64,000 nucleotides of DNA from Aquitalea aquatilis (GTDB lineage Bacteria; Pseudomonadota; Gammaproteobacteria; Burkholderiales; Chromobacteriaceae): NCBI RefSeq assembly GCF_005155025.1, contig NZ_CP039731.1, positions 2,976,001 through 3,040,000 on the forward strand, read 5' to 3'. Below are positions 8,906 through 18,561 of this stretch, piece after piece (position 1 is the first letter of the stretch; every line of letters begins with the position of its first letter). A program made the position numbers and the translations under genes. The notes beneath the pieces were generated by a model that saw only the letters and a list, made by a program, of their open reading frames with translations, ran no database searches and was not told the origin of the DNA.

Positions 8906-9496
8906 TTACTTCAACAAAACCAGCGCCAGCATGCGCTCGGCCAGCTCATCGACGCTCAGCTCGCCCTCGGATTTGTACCATTGCACTGACCAGTGCAGGC
9001 TGCCCAGCAAGGTGCGGCGTAGCAGGCGGGTATCCTGCTTGACCAGTCCGGCAGCGGCGGCTTCGTCCAGCACTTCCTGCCACAGTGCTTCGTAGCGGTC
9101 GCGCAGCACGATCAGGCCCGGTTTGGCGGCGGCGGAGACGCTGCGCCATTCGTACAGCATGACTTCCAGTGCCGCCTGGTTGTCGCCCAGCAGTGAGCTG
9201 AGGTGGACATGAAACAGTGCGGACAGCTTGTCGCGCGGGTTGCGCGCCCTGGCGATGGCTGCGCCCAGTTGCTCGGTGGTGGCGCTGATGCCCAGTGCCA
9301 TCACGGCGACCAGAATTTCTTCCTTGGTACGAAAATGATAGAACAGGCTGCCGGATTGCAGGCCGACGGCATTGCCCAGGTCACGTACCGTGGTGCGTTC
9401 GTAACCCTGGTCGCGAAACAGTTTGGCTGCAGCGCGCACCAGTTCCATGCGGCGGCTGTTTTCTTCGGGCTGATTGTTTTTGTCTTGTACGCTCAT
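8906..9496 (-). CDS. TetR-family transcriptional regulator
   Basis: A 196-residue regulator with an N-terminal TetR HTH (residues about 17-64: AAAKLFRDQGYERTTVRDLG, recognition helix around GSLFYHFRTKEE) and an all-helical ligand domain. Ligand and targets are not evident. It lies 8 bp downstream of waaF on the same strand, which may place it on the waaF transcript, although a functional link is not implied. Confidence 0.92.
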   Translation of the reverse strand: MSVQDKNNQPEENSRRMELVRAAAKLFRDQGYERTTVRDLGNAVGLQSGSLFYHFRTKEEILVAVMALGISATTEQLGAAIARARNPRDKLSALFHVHLSSLLGDNQAALEVMLYEWRSVSAAAKPGLIVLRDRYEALWQEVLDEAAAAGLVKQDTRLLRRTLLGSLHWSVQWYKSEGELSVDELAERMLALVLLK

Positions 9497-9504
9497 GGTC
9501 CAGC

Positions 9505-10557
9505 CTATGTGCTGCGGGTCAGTTGAATGGGGGCGGTGTGCAGCTCGGGCAGAAAGCGCTGCGCGGCCTGCCAGGCGAGGTCTGGTTGCAGCTGTTCCAG
9601 GCAGTTGGTGTGCTGGTAAGGACAGTTGCGTTCGAAGCAGGGGCTGCAGTCCAGGTTAAGGCTGACTACGGCGGCCTGCTCGGACAGTGGTGGGGTGAAG
9701 TCCGGGCTGGATGAGCCATACAGCGCAACCAGCGGCTTGCCTAGTGCGGCGGCGACGTGCATCAGACCGGAGTCGTTGCACACCGCCAGCCGGGCCAGGC
9801 CCATCAGGTCGATGGCTTCTTCCAGTCCGGTGCTGCCGCACAGATTGATGGCTTTGCCATCTGCCAGCTGGGCAATCTGGGCGCCGATTTCCTGATCCTT
9901 GCTGGAGCCGAACAGCCAGACGGCGAAGCCGGCGGCATCAAAGCGTTTGGCCAGTTCGGCAAAGTGGCGTGCCGGCCAGCGTTTGGCCGGGCCGTATTCC
10001 GCGCCAGGGCAGAAGGCGACTACCGGGCGGCTGGTGTCCAGTTGCAGGCGGCTGGCGGTCTGTTGCCGGCTTTGGGCATTGGTCACCAGTGCCGGGTGGG
10101 CGATGGGGCGTGGCAGCGGTTTGTTGCGGTCTTCGGCCAGGGCGCAGAAGCGCTCAACCATCATCGGCAATTCCTGCTCGTCCAGCTCGCGACTGTCGTT
10201 GAGAATCCAGTAGCGCGATTCACCGATGAAGCCGGTGCGCAGTGGAATGCCGGCAAACAGCGGAATCAGCGCTGATTTGATCGAGTTGGGCAGGACAATG
10301 GCCTGGTCAAAGCCTTCAGCCTTGAGCTTGCGGGCAGTCTGCCAGCGCTCGCGCAGGCGCAAGGCGCCGTGGCCAAAGGGGTTGAGGTGGGCCTTGGCGA
10401 CCTCGGGCATGCGTTCCAGCAAGGGCAAGGTCCAGGCTGGGGCAAATACGTGCAGCTCCAGGCCGGGATGGCGTTGGTGCAGGCGCTGATACAGCGGCTG
10501 GGCCATGACGCTGTCGCCCACCCAGGAGGGGCCAATGACCAGTATCTTTTTCTTCAT
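9505..10557 (-). CDS. waaF: ADP-heptose:LPS heptosyltransferase II
   Basis: A 350-residue family-9 glycosyltransferase that adds the second heptose to the LPS inner core on the cytoplasmic face of the inner membrane. Seen: the N-terminal VIGPSWVGDSVMAQPL, the central FCPGAEYGPAKRWP donor-binding region, and the C-terminal NDSGLMHVAAALGKPLVALYG. The start at 10557 (MKKKILVIG) is chosen because homology begins there; six more codons upstream start with TTG. Confidence 0.93.
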   Translation of the reverse strand: MKKKILVIGPSWVGDSVMAQPLYQRLHQRHPGLELHVFAPAWTLPLLERMPEVAKAHLNPFGHGALRLRERWQTARKLKAEGFDQAIVLPNSIKSALIPLFAGIPLRTGFIGESRYWILNDSRELDEQELPMMVERFCALAEDRNKPLPRPIAHPALVTNAQSRQQTASRLQLDTSRPVVAFCPGAEYGPAKRWPARHFAELAKRFDAAGFAVWLFGSSKDQEIGAQIAQLADGKAINLCGSTGLEEAIDLMGLARLAVCNDSGLMHVAAALGKPLVALYGSSSPDFTPPLSEQAAVVSLNLDCSPCFERNCPYQHTNCLEQLQPDLAWQAAQRFLPELHTAPIQLTRST

Positions 10558-10630
10558 GAAGTTTTCCGCTTCCAAATCAGCGCCATCCTGCAGGATGGGG
10601 CAGGGTGGCCCTGATTTGGTGGCCGATCAA

Positions 10631-10663
10631 GCGAAAAAGGTGCGGGGGCCCGCACCTTTCGCT
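10631..10663. terminator. Hairpin terminator between waaF and the zinc-finger gene
   Basis: An 8-bp stem AGGTGCGG/CCGCACCT (10638-10657), preceded by GCGAAAA and followed by TTTCGC. Read on the minus strand it ends in a T-rich run after the stem, so it fits the 3' end of the ilvE/zinc-finger unit. Confidence 0.8.
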
Positions 10664-10682
10664 TGCTGACTGCTGCCGGGGC

Positions 10683-10883
10683 TCAGTGATGATGACCAAC
10701 CGGGCCGGTCAGCTTGTACTGGGTGCCGCAATAGGGGCAGAGTGCTTCGCCGGTCTTGTGTACGGGCAGGAAGACGCGCGGATGCGAATTCCAGGCCACC
10801 ATGTCCGGCATCGGGCAGTGCAGGGGCAGGTCTTTGGCGGTCACTTCGATGACGCGCCGGGTGTTTTCTTTCAGTTCAGCCAT
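10683..10883 (-). CDS. Small zinc-finger (CHCC-type) protein
   Basis: A 66-residue protein with the C-H-C-C pattern of the zf-CHCC family: Cys in LPLHCPMPD, His in NSHPRVFLPV, and CPYCGTQYKL, ending with three His. The family is related to the NDUFS6-type zinc subunit. Its bacterial role is unresolved, but it is commonly encoded next to ilvE, as here. AAGGAAAG lies just before the ATG. It probably shares the ilvE promoter. Confidence 0.88.
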   Translation of the reverse strand: MAELKENTRRVIEVTAKDLPLHCPMPDMVAWNSHPRVFLPVHKTGEALCPYCGTQYKLTGPVGHHH

Positions 10884-10933
10884 GGTCTTTCCTTGTAAGG
10901 CCGGCGCTGCCGGCCCTTGCTGCTTGGATGAGT

Positions 10934-11875
10934 TTACTTGACGTAGGTCAGCCAGTGTTCGTGTTCGGCATCGAGGCCCTTCACGATATTGAAGTATTTC
11001 TGCTGGATGGCTGCGGTGATCGGGCCACGGCTGCCTTCGCCGATGGCGCGGCGATCCAGTTCGCGAATCGGGGTGACTTCGGCGGCGGTGCCGGTGAAGA
11101 AGGCTTCGTCGGCGCTATACACTTCGTCGCGGGTAATGCGTTTTTCAATGATTTCCAGGCCCTGTTCCTGCGCGATCTGCACCACGGTGTCGCGGGTGAT
11201 GCCTTCCAGCGCGGAGGTGAGGTCCGGGGTGTACAGCTTGCCCTTGCGCACGATGAAGATGTTTTCACCCGAGCCTTCGGCCACGAAACCGTCCACATCC
11301 AGCAGCAGGGCTTCGTCGTAGCCGTCTGCCGTGGCCTCGTTATTGGCGAGGATGGAGTTCATGTAGTTGCCGTTGGCCTTGGCCTTGCACATGGTGATGT
11401 TGACGTGGTGGCGGGTAAAGGACGAAGTCTTGACGCGAATGCCCTTTTCCAGACCTTCTTCCCCCAGATAGGCACCCCACGGCCAGGCGGCCACGATGAT
11501 GCGCACGTCGTCTTTTTTCGGGGCCACGCCCAGCTTGCCCGAACCATAGAAGGCCATGGGGCGGAAGTAGCAGGATTGCAGCTTGTTGGCTTTCACCACG
11601 TCCAGGTGGGCCTGGTTGATGTCGTCCTTGCTGAAGGGCAGGTCCATGCCCAGGATTTTGGCGGAGCGGAACAGACGATCGGTGTGATCCTGCAGACGGA
11701 AAATTGCCGGGCCTTTGGGGGTTTCATAGGCACGCACGCCTTCGAACACGCCCATGCCGTAGTGGAGGGTGTGGGTCAGCACATGGGTGGTGGCGTCGCG
11801 CCAGTCAACCAGTTTGCCGTCATACCAGATGAATCCGTCACGATCTGCCATCGACATCTTGGAGCTCTCCGTCAT
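10934..11875 (-). CDS. ilvE: Branched-chain amino acid aminotransferase
   Basis: A 313-residue PLP-dependent fold-type IV aminotransferase that makes Leu, Ile and Val from their 2-oxo acids. The PLP-binding Lys is Lys166 in [11 protein letters not shown]; the N-terminal [14 protein letters not shown] and the EGSGENIF and TPDL substrate/cofactor loops are present. The first ATG has AGGA upstream; an internal Met at residue 7 with a GGAG site (start at 11857) is an equally plausible start. A good sigma-70 promoter lies at 11895-11922. Confidence 0.95.
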   Translation of the reverse strand: MTESSKMSMADRDGFIWYDGKLVDWRDATTHVLTHTLHYGMGVFEGVRAYETPKGPAIFRLQDHTDRLFRSAKILGMDLPFSKDDINQAHLDVVKANKLQSCYFRPMAFYGSGKLGVAPKKDDVRIIVAAWPWGAYLGEEGLEKGIRVKTSSFTRHHVNITMCKAKANGNYMNSILANNEATADGYDEALLLDVDGFVAEGSGENIFIVRKGKLYTPDLTSALEGITRDTVVQIAQEQGLEIIEKRITRDEVYSADEAFFTGTAAEVTPIRELDRRAIGEGSRGPITAAIQQKYFNIVKGLDAEHEHWLTYVK

Positions 11876-11894
11876 TGTGTTTTGTATCCTGCCG

Positions 11895-11922
11895 ATTATA
11901 CCGTCCGCCGCCGTCTTGTGAA
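11895..11922 (-). promoter_or_regulatory. Sigma-70 promoter of ilvE
   Basis: On the minus strand, TTCACA, a 16-bp spacer and a perfect TATAAT (complement of 11895-11900) lie about 20 bp before the first ATG of ilvE, so the transcript would have a very short leader. Confidence 0.75.
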
Positions 11923-11944
11923 CCGTCCGCAGCGAAAAACGGCA

Positions 11945-14626
11945 TCAGCCCAGACTGTCCGGTCCGAAAACCTGCAGCCATAGTTGCTGCGCCTGCTGGT
12001 AGTGCGCGCGCAGCCGGTCGTTGACTTCCACCTTGCCGCTTTCATTGAGTCGGGCGGCATGCTGCAGCTTGCGGTAGTCGCGGTAGGCGGCGCGGCCTTG
12101 TTCGGCCAGTTCGTGGCTGATCAGTCCGGCCTCGGCGGCAACGGCCAGCAGGGCGATATTGCCGGTATTGCGGGTAAAGGCGGGTAGCTGGCCGGCATGG
12201 GCCAGAATCAGGTATTGCACGATGAATTCCACATCAATGATGCCACCGCGAGCATGCTTGACGTCGTATTCCTGCGCCGGGTGGCTTTCCAGCATGCGCT
12301 GGCGCATGGTCAGCACTTCGCTGCGCAGCTTGTCCAGATCGCGGGGCTGGGTCAGTACGTCGTGGCGGATGGCTTCGAAACCTTCGCCGATATCGGCCGC
12401 GCCGGCGACATAGCGTGCGCGGGTCAGTGCCTGATGCTCCCATACCCAGGCCTGTTTTTCCTGATAGCTGCGGAAGGCTTGCAGCGAGCTGACCAGCAGG
12501 CCGCTGGCACCGTTGGGGCGCAGGCGCAGGTCGATATCGTACAGAATGCCGGCGCTGGTGGCGCTGGTCAGCCAGGTGGACATCTTGCGCGCCAGACGCG
12601 AGTACAGGTCGGTGGCGTCCGGGTGATCGTCGTCATACAGGAAGATGATGTCCAGGTCTGAGGCGTAGCCCAGTTCTTTGCCGCCCAGCTTGCCGTAACC
12701 GATGATGGCGAAGCGCGGGGTGTCGGTGTGGCGGCTGGGAATGTCCAGCCAGGCATGGCGCAGCGTGGCGTCCAGCACGGTGTCGGCCAGCAAGGATAGC
12801 TGGTCGGACAGTGCCTCCACCGTCCACATGCCGGCGATGTCCTGTGCGACCAGGCGGAAGGCCTGGGCGTGCTGGAAGTGGCGCAGGGTGTCCATCTTGG
12901 CCTCGACGTCGCCCTCGCATTGCTGCATTTGTTCTTGCAGCTGGCTGGCCAGCGCCGGCCAGTCCGGCGTGGCGTACAGCACGCGGGCATCCAGCAGTTC
13001 GTCCAGCAGGATGGGGTGGCGGGTCAGGTAGTTGGACACCCAGGCACTGGCCGAGCACAGGGTGGCCAGTCGTTGCAGGGTCTGCGGGTATTCGGTCAGC
13101 AGTGCCAGGTAGGAGGCGCGCCGGCTGATGGCCTCCATCAGGTTGATGATGCGCGACAGGGTGGCCGCCGGGTTGGGGAAGTGGGTGGACACTTCGATCA
13201 AGGGCGGGATCAGGGCGTCGAATTTCTTGCGGCCAGCCAGTGGAATCTGCTGATAGCGCTGGCTCTGCGCCAGTGCGCGCAGCTGCCCGGTGACGCCACT
13301 GACATCATCAAAGCCCAGGCTGGAGAGTTGTTCTGCCGGGTCCTGTTCGCAGATGTCGCGCCACAGGCAGGATAGCGGGTGGTCCGGTGCGGTTTCGGTT
13401 GGCAGGATGAATACCTGTTCGAAGTGGCGCGTGACCTTGCGGCGCTCGCTGTTGAGGGCGTCGAGGAAATCCTGCCAGCCGGCAAAACCCATGCTGCTGG
13501 CGATCTTGCCCTGGTTTTCCTCGCTGGTGGGCAGGGTCTGGGTTTGCTGGTCGTCCAGGTATTGCAGGCGGTGTTCCAGATTGCGCAGGAAGGCATAGGC
13601 TTCCTGTAGTTCCTGCACGGCAGCCGGTTCCAGCAGGCGCAGCTCGGCCAGGCGGTTGAGCGTGGCGCGGGTGCTGCGCAGTTGCAGGCTTTTGTCGCGG
13701 CCACCGCGAATCAGCTGGAATACCTGGGCAATGAATTCCACTTCGCGAATGCCGCCCGGCCCCAGCTTGATATTGTCCACCATGTCGCGCCGGGCCACTT
13801 CGCGGCGGATTTGTGCATGCAGCTCACGCATGGCGCCATAGGCGTTGTAGTCGAGATATTTGCGATAGACGAAGGGGCGGACCATGTCGGACAGCCCCGC
13901 GATGTCGCCGGTGAGTGCCTTGGCCTTGATCCAGGCATAGCGTTCCCATTCCCGGCCCTGGGTCAGCAGATAGTTTTCCAGTGCGGCAAAGCTCATCACC
14001 AGCGGGCCGGAATCGCCATAGGGGCGCAGTCGCATGTCGACGCGGAATACCTGTCCATCCAGCGTCACGTCATTGATCAGGCTGATAATGCGTTTGCCAA
14101 CCTGGCTGAAGTACTCGTGGTTGCTGAGCTTGCGCGGGCCGCTGGTTTCGCCGCCTTCGGGATAAATGAAAATCAGGTCGATGTCGGAGGAGACATTCAG
14201 TTCGCCGCCACCCAGCTTGCCCATGCCGATCACGATGAGTTGCTGCACTTCACCGCTGTCTTCGCCAAGCGGCTGGCCGTATTGCGGTAGCGAACGGCAG
14301 GCGCAGGCCAGGGCTTGTTGCACGGCAAATTCCGCCAGCAGGCTGATGGTACTTACCACCTCGTCCAGATCAGCCAGTCCGTTGTGGTCACGGCAGATCA
14401 GGCGTGCCATCACCGCCTGGCGCAGGCTGCGCAGCGGCGGCGTCATGGCCTCTGGTGTGTCAAACGCCTCCCAGTCGGCAAAGCCGGCCATTTCGGCGCT
14501 GCCAAATGGCTGAGCCAGTCTGTGCTGCAGCAGGGTTTGCTGCTCCGGTCGCGCGCTCAGCAAGCGGTCCAGATAAAGTGAAAAGGCACGGCTCTGGGCA
14601 ATGGCATGATCCGGGTTTGCTGGCAT
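11945..14626 (-). CDS. glnE: Bifunctional glutamine synthetase adenylyltransferase/deadenylase
   Basis: An 893-residue GlnE that adenylylates and deadenylylates glutamine synthetase in response to PII. Both nucleotidyltransferase domains are visible: the N-terminal one with GMGKLGGGELNVSSDIDLIF and the C-terminal one with GYGKLGGKELGYASDLDIIF (the GS-x-DxD catalytic pattern), each followed by a helical GlnD-PII-uridylyltransferase-type domain. The ATG at 14626 (MPANPDH) is preferred; a GTG at 14659 is in frame. It is divergent from the yhdP-like gene with about 56 bp between starts. Confidence 0.95.
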   Translation of the reverse strand: MPANPDHAIAQSRAFSLYLDRLLSARPEQQTLLQHRLAQPFGSAEMAGFADWEAFDTPEAMTPPLRSLRQAVMARLICRDHNGLADLDEVVSTISLLAEFAVQQALACACRSLPQYGQPLGEDSGEVQQLIVIGMGKLGGGELNVSSDIDLIFIYPEGGETSGPRKLSNHEYFSQVGKRIISLINDVTLDGQVFRVDMRLRPYGDSGPLVMSFAALENYLLTQGREWERYAWIKAKALTGDIAGLSDMVRPFVYRKYLDYNAYGAMRELHAQIRREVARRDMVDNIKLGPGGIREVEFIAQVFQLIRGGRDKSLQLRSTRATLNRLAELRLLEPAAVQELQEAYAFLRNLEHRLQYLDDQQTQTLPTSEENQGKIASSMGFAGWQDFLDALNSERRKVTRHFEQVFILPTETAPDHPLSCLWRDICEQDPAEQLSSLGFDDVSGVTGQLRALAQSQRYQQIPLAGRKKFDALIPPLIEVSTHFPNPAATLSRIINLMEAISRRASYLALLTEYPQTLQRLATLCSASAWVSNYLTRHPILLDELLDARVLYATPDWPALASQLQEQMQQCEGDVEAKMDTLRHFQHAQAFRLVAQDIAGMWTVEALSDQLSLLADTVLDATLRHAWLDIPSRHTDTPRFAIIGYGKLGGKELGYASDLDIIFLYDDDHPDATDLYSRLARKMSTWLTSATSAGILYDIDLRLRPNGASGLLVSSLQAFRSYQEKQAWVWEHQALTRARYVAGAADIGEGFEAIRHDVLTQPRDLDKLRSEVLTMRQRMLESHPAQEYDVKHARGGIIDVEFIVQYLILAHAGQLPAFTRNTGNIALLAVAAEAGLISHELAEQGRAAYRDYRKLQHAARLNESGKVEVNDRLRAHYQQAQQLWLQVFGPDSLG

Positions 14627-14682
14627 AATGACGAGGCGCTCGTTAGGGTCCTGTAACACTTCATTGTATCGGTTTAGCTCAT

Positions 14683-17600
14683 TTGGAAAAGCCCCCGCAT
14701 CTGTTAGCCAGAGTCCACGTCATCGGTTTGCTGCGCAAATCGCTGCAAGCCCTCGGCCTGTTGCTGCTGCTGGCACTGCTGGTGGTGGGGGGCGGCTTTG
14801 CCGTTTTCAACTGGTGGTTCTTGCCGCGGCTGGAGCAATTTCGGCCCCAGCTTGAGCAGAGTTTGTCGCAGGCTACCGGCCGCCAGGTGTCGGTGGCCTC
14901 CTTGTCCGGCCAGTGGCTGGGGGTGGCTCCGCAGTTGCAACTGCGTGGCTTGCGCATTGCCAATCCGGTTACCGCCGATGCGCTGACCTTGAAGCAGGTG
15001 GCGGTGGTGCCGTCATGGTGGTCGCTGCTGTCATGGGAGCCGCTGTTTTCCAGCGTGACCATCGATGGGCCAAGCGTGGCCCTGCTGCGCCGGGCCGATG
15101 GCCATGTGCTGCTGAATGGCTTCGACATGAGCGCGCCGGCGGCCCAACCGCAAGCCGAAGATAGCGAGCCGTCTGCCAACTGGTTGCTCAAGCACAGCCG
15201 TATTGACATCCGCCAGGCGCGCATCAGTTGGGAAGATCAGGCATTGGGCCTGCCGCGGCTGGATTTGCAGCAGGGGCAACTGACGCTGAGCCAAACCCTG
15301 CTGGGTCACCGTCTGACCTTGTCCGGCCTGCCAGCGGCCACGCTGGGTAAAGGTTTTGACATGGAGCTGGCCTGGCGCGGCAATGATTTTCGCCAGTGGC
15401 GCAACTGGGCGGGCAATATGCGCATACGCCTGAACGGTGCGCAGGCTGGCATGGTGTCGCGCTATATGGAAAAGATCGGCCTGATCAATAAAGGTGAAGG
15501 CAGCGGGACGCTGGAGGCGGATTTTGCCGATGGCCACATCAACAGCCTGAGTGCCGATGTCCGCATCCATGACGCGGCCTATACCCCCAGGGATGCGCGC
15601 ACGCTGGTGTTGCCGGCCATCAGCGGCAAGTTGCAGCTGGAGCGGTCGGCCAACGGCAGCTATGCCATCAATGCCTCCAATCTGACTTTGGCCAGCGCCA
15701 CCGGGCTGGCCTTCGACAAATCTTCCATCCGTGGTGACTGGACGCCGGGCGAGCAGGGGCAGGGCAAGCTGACGCTGGATAATGTCAATGTTGCCCATCT
15801 CACACCGTTTATTCATGCGCTGGGCGGAGATGGCAATTCCTTGTTTGCCCGTTTCGCACCCAGCGGGCAGCTGAAAAACCTGTCGTTGAGCTGGCAGGGG
15901 CCGTTGCAGTCGCCACGCCAGTATGCGGTGGCCACCCGCTTTGAACAGTTGGCCTGGCAAGCGTTTTCCTCTGTGCCCGGTGTCAGTGGCGTCACTGGCG
16001 AGCTGAGCTTTGGTGAGCAGGGCGGCCAGTTGAAGCTCAATAGCCGACATGCCGCGCTCAATTATCCGGCGGTGTTTCCGCAGCTACTCGACTTCGACCG
16101 GCTGGATGGCCGCGTGGACTGGCGCAATCACGGCCAGCAGACCGATGTCGAATTTCACGATGTGGCTTTTGCCAATGCCGACCTCAGCGGCCATTTCGGC
16201 GGTCGCTACCAGCATGATGGCAATGGGCCGGGTGTGGTCGACTTTACTGCCGACGTCGACAAGGTGGCCGCCGTGCGTGTGCCTGCCTATCTGCCGCATG
16301 CGGTGGGGCAGGATACCTTGCGCTGGCTGAATGCTGGCTTGCAGGGCGGCACCGCCAGCAATGTCCGCATGGTGCTGAAGGGTGATCTGGCCAACTTCCC
16401 CTTTGCTGGTGGCAAGGGTGGGCAATTCAGCGTTGATGCCAAGGTGGAGCAAGGCCGTTTGCTATATGAAAAAGGCTGGCCAACCATCGACAACATCCAG
16501 GCCGATCTGGGGTTTCACAATGAAAAGATGCTGATTGCCGCGCGCAGTGGCAGCACGCTGGGTGTGCCACTGAGTGGTGTCAAAGTCGGGATTGATGACC
16601 TGGGTGCGGCCAATTCCACGCTGACGGTAGAAGGACGGGCGCAAGGACCGCTGGCCAGCATGCTGAAATTCACCACCAGCAGCCCGGTTGATGGTTGGCT
16701 GGATGGTTTTACCGGTGGTATTCAGGCTGGTGGCAATGCGGCACTGGATCTGCATCTGGGCATTCCCTTGTCGGGCAAGCAGCCGGTCAAGGTGCGGGGT
16801 GACATTCTGCTGTCGGGCAATCAGCTGGCGTTCAAGGGTTTGCCGATTCCACCGGCCAGCAATGCACATGGCACGCTGAGCTTTACCGAGTACGGCGTGG
16901 AATCGAAGGGCGTGCAATTTGCCGCGCTGGGCGGCCAGTTCCAGTTGAAGGCAAGCAGTACGCCGGCCGGTCGCATGAGTTTCGATATTCACGGCGACGC
17001 CGACAGCCGCCAGGCACTGGGCCTTTATCTGCCCTTGCTGGCACCCTATGTCAGCGGGCATTCGCCATTTTCGGTGCAGTTTGTCGTGCAAAAAGGGCTG
17101 GAAAACCTGACGGTGCAATCCAGCCTGGTCGGTACTGCCATCACTGCTCCGGCACCGTTGGGCAAACCGGCGGCAGACAGCTTGCCCTTGTCCTTGCGTT
17201 TTGCCCAGGGCAAAACTGCACAGCAGCCGTTCCGACTGGATTTTGACGCTGGCAGCGTTGCCAGCGGCAGCCTGTTGCTGGATGGTCATGGCAACCTGAA
17301 AAGCGGAGTGGTCGCTGCCGGACGCGCCCTGGGCAAGCAGCCTGACGAGGGGCTGGCGCTGCGATTGGCAGCGCCGCAAGTCGATCTGCAGCGCTGGGTG
17401 GCGGCGATTGCCGGCCCAGGTGGCAGTCAGGGCGGAGCAGAGGCGGTCCGGCAGATCGACCTGCCCTTGCTGATCGAAGTGGAAAGTCCGCAACTGGAAG
17501 GGTGGGGCGGCACCTTGCATCAGGTCAATGCCAGTCTGAGCAACCGGCGTCTGCGCAATGGCTGGTCGCTGGATGTGCGTGCACGCGAGTTGAGCGGCAG

Positions 17601-18561
17601 TATTGACTACCTGCCGGCAGGCAGTGGCCTGGTGCGGGCCAATCTGGCTTACGCCATCCTGCCGTCGCCCGACAAGGGTGCTGGCGACGAGGCCGACACG
17701 GGCATGGTGGACAAGGGCGACTGGCCGGAACTGGATATTCGTGTCGGCGACCTCATCTACCAGAACAAGACAGTTGGCAAGCTGGAACTGCGCGCACGCC
17801 GCGAAGGGCGCGACTGGGTGCTCAATCCGCTGCGCCTGCAGGCGGTGGAAGGCAGTCTGCAAGGTAGTGCGCGCGTGCGGCGTGGCGAAGCCGGCAAGGA
17901 AGTACAGGCCCGCTATCAGCTGGAGAGTAGCGATGTGGGCAAGCTGTTGGCGCGCATCGGCCTGCAGGATACCTTCCGCAAGGGCGAAGGCAGCTTGTCC
18001 GGTAATATGAGCTGGCCGGGCGGCCTGTTTGATGTCAGTGCCAGCCGTTTGTCCGGCGAGATGACGCTGGCGCTGAAAAACGGCCGGTTTGCCAAGGTTG
18101 ACCCCGGCGTGGCGCGCCTGCTTGGTGTCATCAGCCTGCAATCGCTCAGCCGCCGGGTGAAGCTGGATTTCACCGATGTGTTCAGTGACGGCTTCGCCTT
18201 CGATACCATCAATGGCAATGCCAGGGTGAGCAAGGGTGTGTTTGTTTCTGATAATGTGCACATGAAAGGGCCGGCTGCCGATGTCTCGCTTAGCGGCCAG
18301 GTGAATCTGGCCAGTGAAACCCAGGATGTGCGCATCCGGGTACAGCCGCATCTGGCCGAGAGCGTGGCGCTGGCTGCCGGGGCCGCACTGCTCAATCCGG
18401 TGGTGGGTGTTGCGGCGCTGGCCGCCCAGAAAGTATTGCAGGACCCGTTCGGCAAGATATTGTCGGTCGACTATGCCATTACCGGTTCCTTTGCCAATCC
18501 CAAGATCGACAAGCTGGCAGCGGACCCTTTGAGAAACACCAAGCGGATACTCACACCATGA
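14683..18561 (+). CDS. yhdP: YhdP-type AsmA-like phospholipid-transport protein
   Basis: A 1292-residue inner-membrane-anchored protein of the YhdP/TIGR02099 group. One N-terminal membrane segment (residues about 15-42: SLQALGLLLLLALLVVGGGF) is followed by a long beta-rich periplasmic region and a C-terminal AsmA-like domain with LLGVISLQSLSRRVKLDFTDVFSDG. YhdP-like proteins are thought to form hydrophobic-groove bridges moving phospholipid to the outer membrane. The start is TTG. The stop overlaps the nitrilase-like start (ATGA), so an operon with the next two genes is likely. Confidence 0.9.
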   Translation: MEKPPHLLARVHVIGLLRKSLQALGLLLLLALLVVGGGFAVFNWWFLPRLEQFRPQLEQSLSQATGRQVSVASLSGQWLGVAPQLQLRGLRIANPVTADALTLKQVAVVPSWWSLLSWEPLFSSVTIDGPSVALLRRADGHVLLNGFDMSAPAAQPQAEDSEPSANWLLKHSRIDIRQARISWEDQALGLPRLDLQQGQLTLSQTLLGHRLTLSGLPAATLGKGFDMELAWRGNDFRQWRNWAGNMRIRLNGAQAGMVSRYMEKIGLINKGEGSGTLEADFADGHINSLSADVRIHDAAYTPRDARTLVLPAISGKLQLERSANGSYAINASNLTLASATGLAFDKSSIRGDWTPGEQGQGKLTLDNVNVAHLTPFIHALGGDGNSLFARFAPSGQLKNLSLSWQGPLQSPRQYAVATRFEQLAWQAFSSVPGVSGVTGELSFGEQGGQLKLNSRHAALNYPAVFPQLLDFDRLDGRVDWRNHGQQTDVEFHDVAFANADLSGHFGGRYQHDGNGPGVVDFTADVDKVAAVRVPAYLPHAVGQDTLRWLNAGLQGGTASNVRMVLKGDLANFPFAGGKGGQFSVDAKVEQGRLLYEKGWPTIDNIQADLGFHNEKMLIAARSGSTLGVPLSGVKVGIDDLGAANSTLTVEGRAQGPLASMLKFTTSSPVDGWLDGFTGGIQAGGNAALDLHLGIPLSGKQPVKVRGDILLSGNQLAFKGLPIPPASNAHGTLSFTEYGVESKGVQFAALGGQFQLKASSTPAGRMSFDIHGDADSRQALGLYLPLLAPYVSGHSPFSVQFVVQKGLENLTVQSSLVGTAITAPAPLGKPAADSLPLSLRFAQGKTAQQPFRLDFDAGSVASGSLLLDGHGNLKSGVVAAGRALGKQPDEGLALRLAAPQVDLQRWVAAIAGPGGSQGGAEAVRQIDLPLLIEVESPQLEGWGGTLHQVNASLSNRRLRNGWSLDVRARELSGSIDYLPAGSGLVRANLAYAILPSPDKGAGDEADTGMVDKGDWPELDIRVGDLIYQNKTVGKLELRARREGRDWVLNPLRLQAVEGSLQGSARVRRGEAGKEVQARYQLESSDVGKLLARIGLQDTFRKGEGSLSGNMSWPGGLFDVSASRLSGEMTLALKNGRFAKVDPGVARLLGVISLQSLSRRVKLDFTDVFSDGFAFDTINGNARVSKGVFVSDNVHMKGPAADVSLSGQVNLASETQDVRIRVQPHLAESVALAAGAALLNPVVGVAALAAQKVLQDPFGKILSVDYAITGSFANPKIDKLAADPLRNTKRILTP

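Noticed and set aside
16462-18351. 629-codon open frame antisense to the yhdP-like gene
   Set aside because: It has no family resemblance and arises from the high-GC codon bias of the sense gene.
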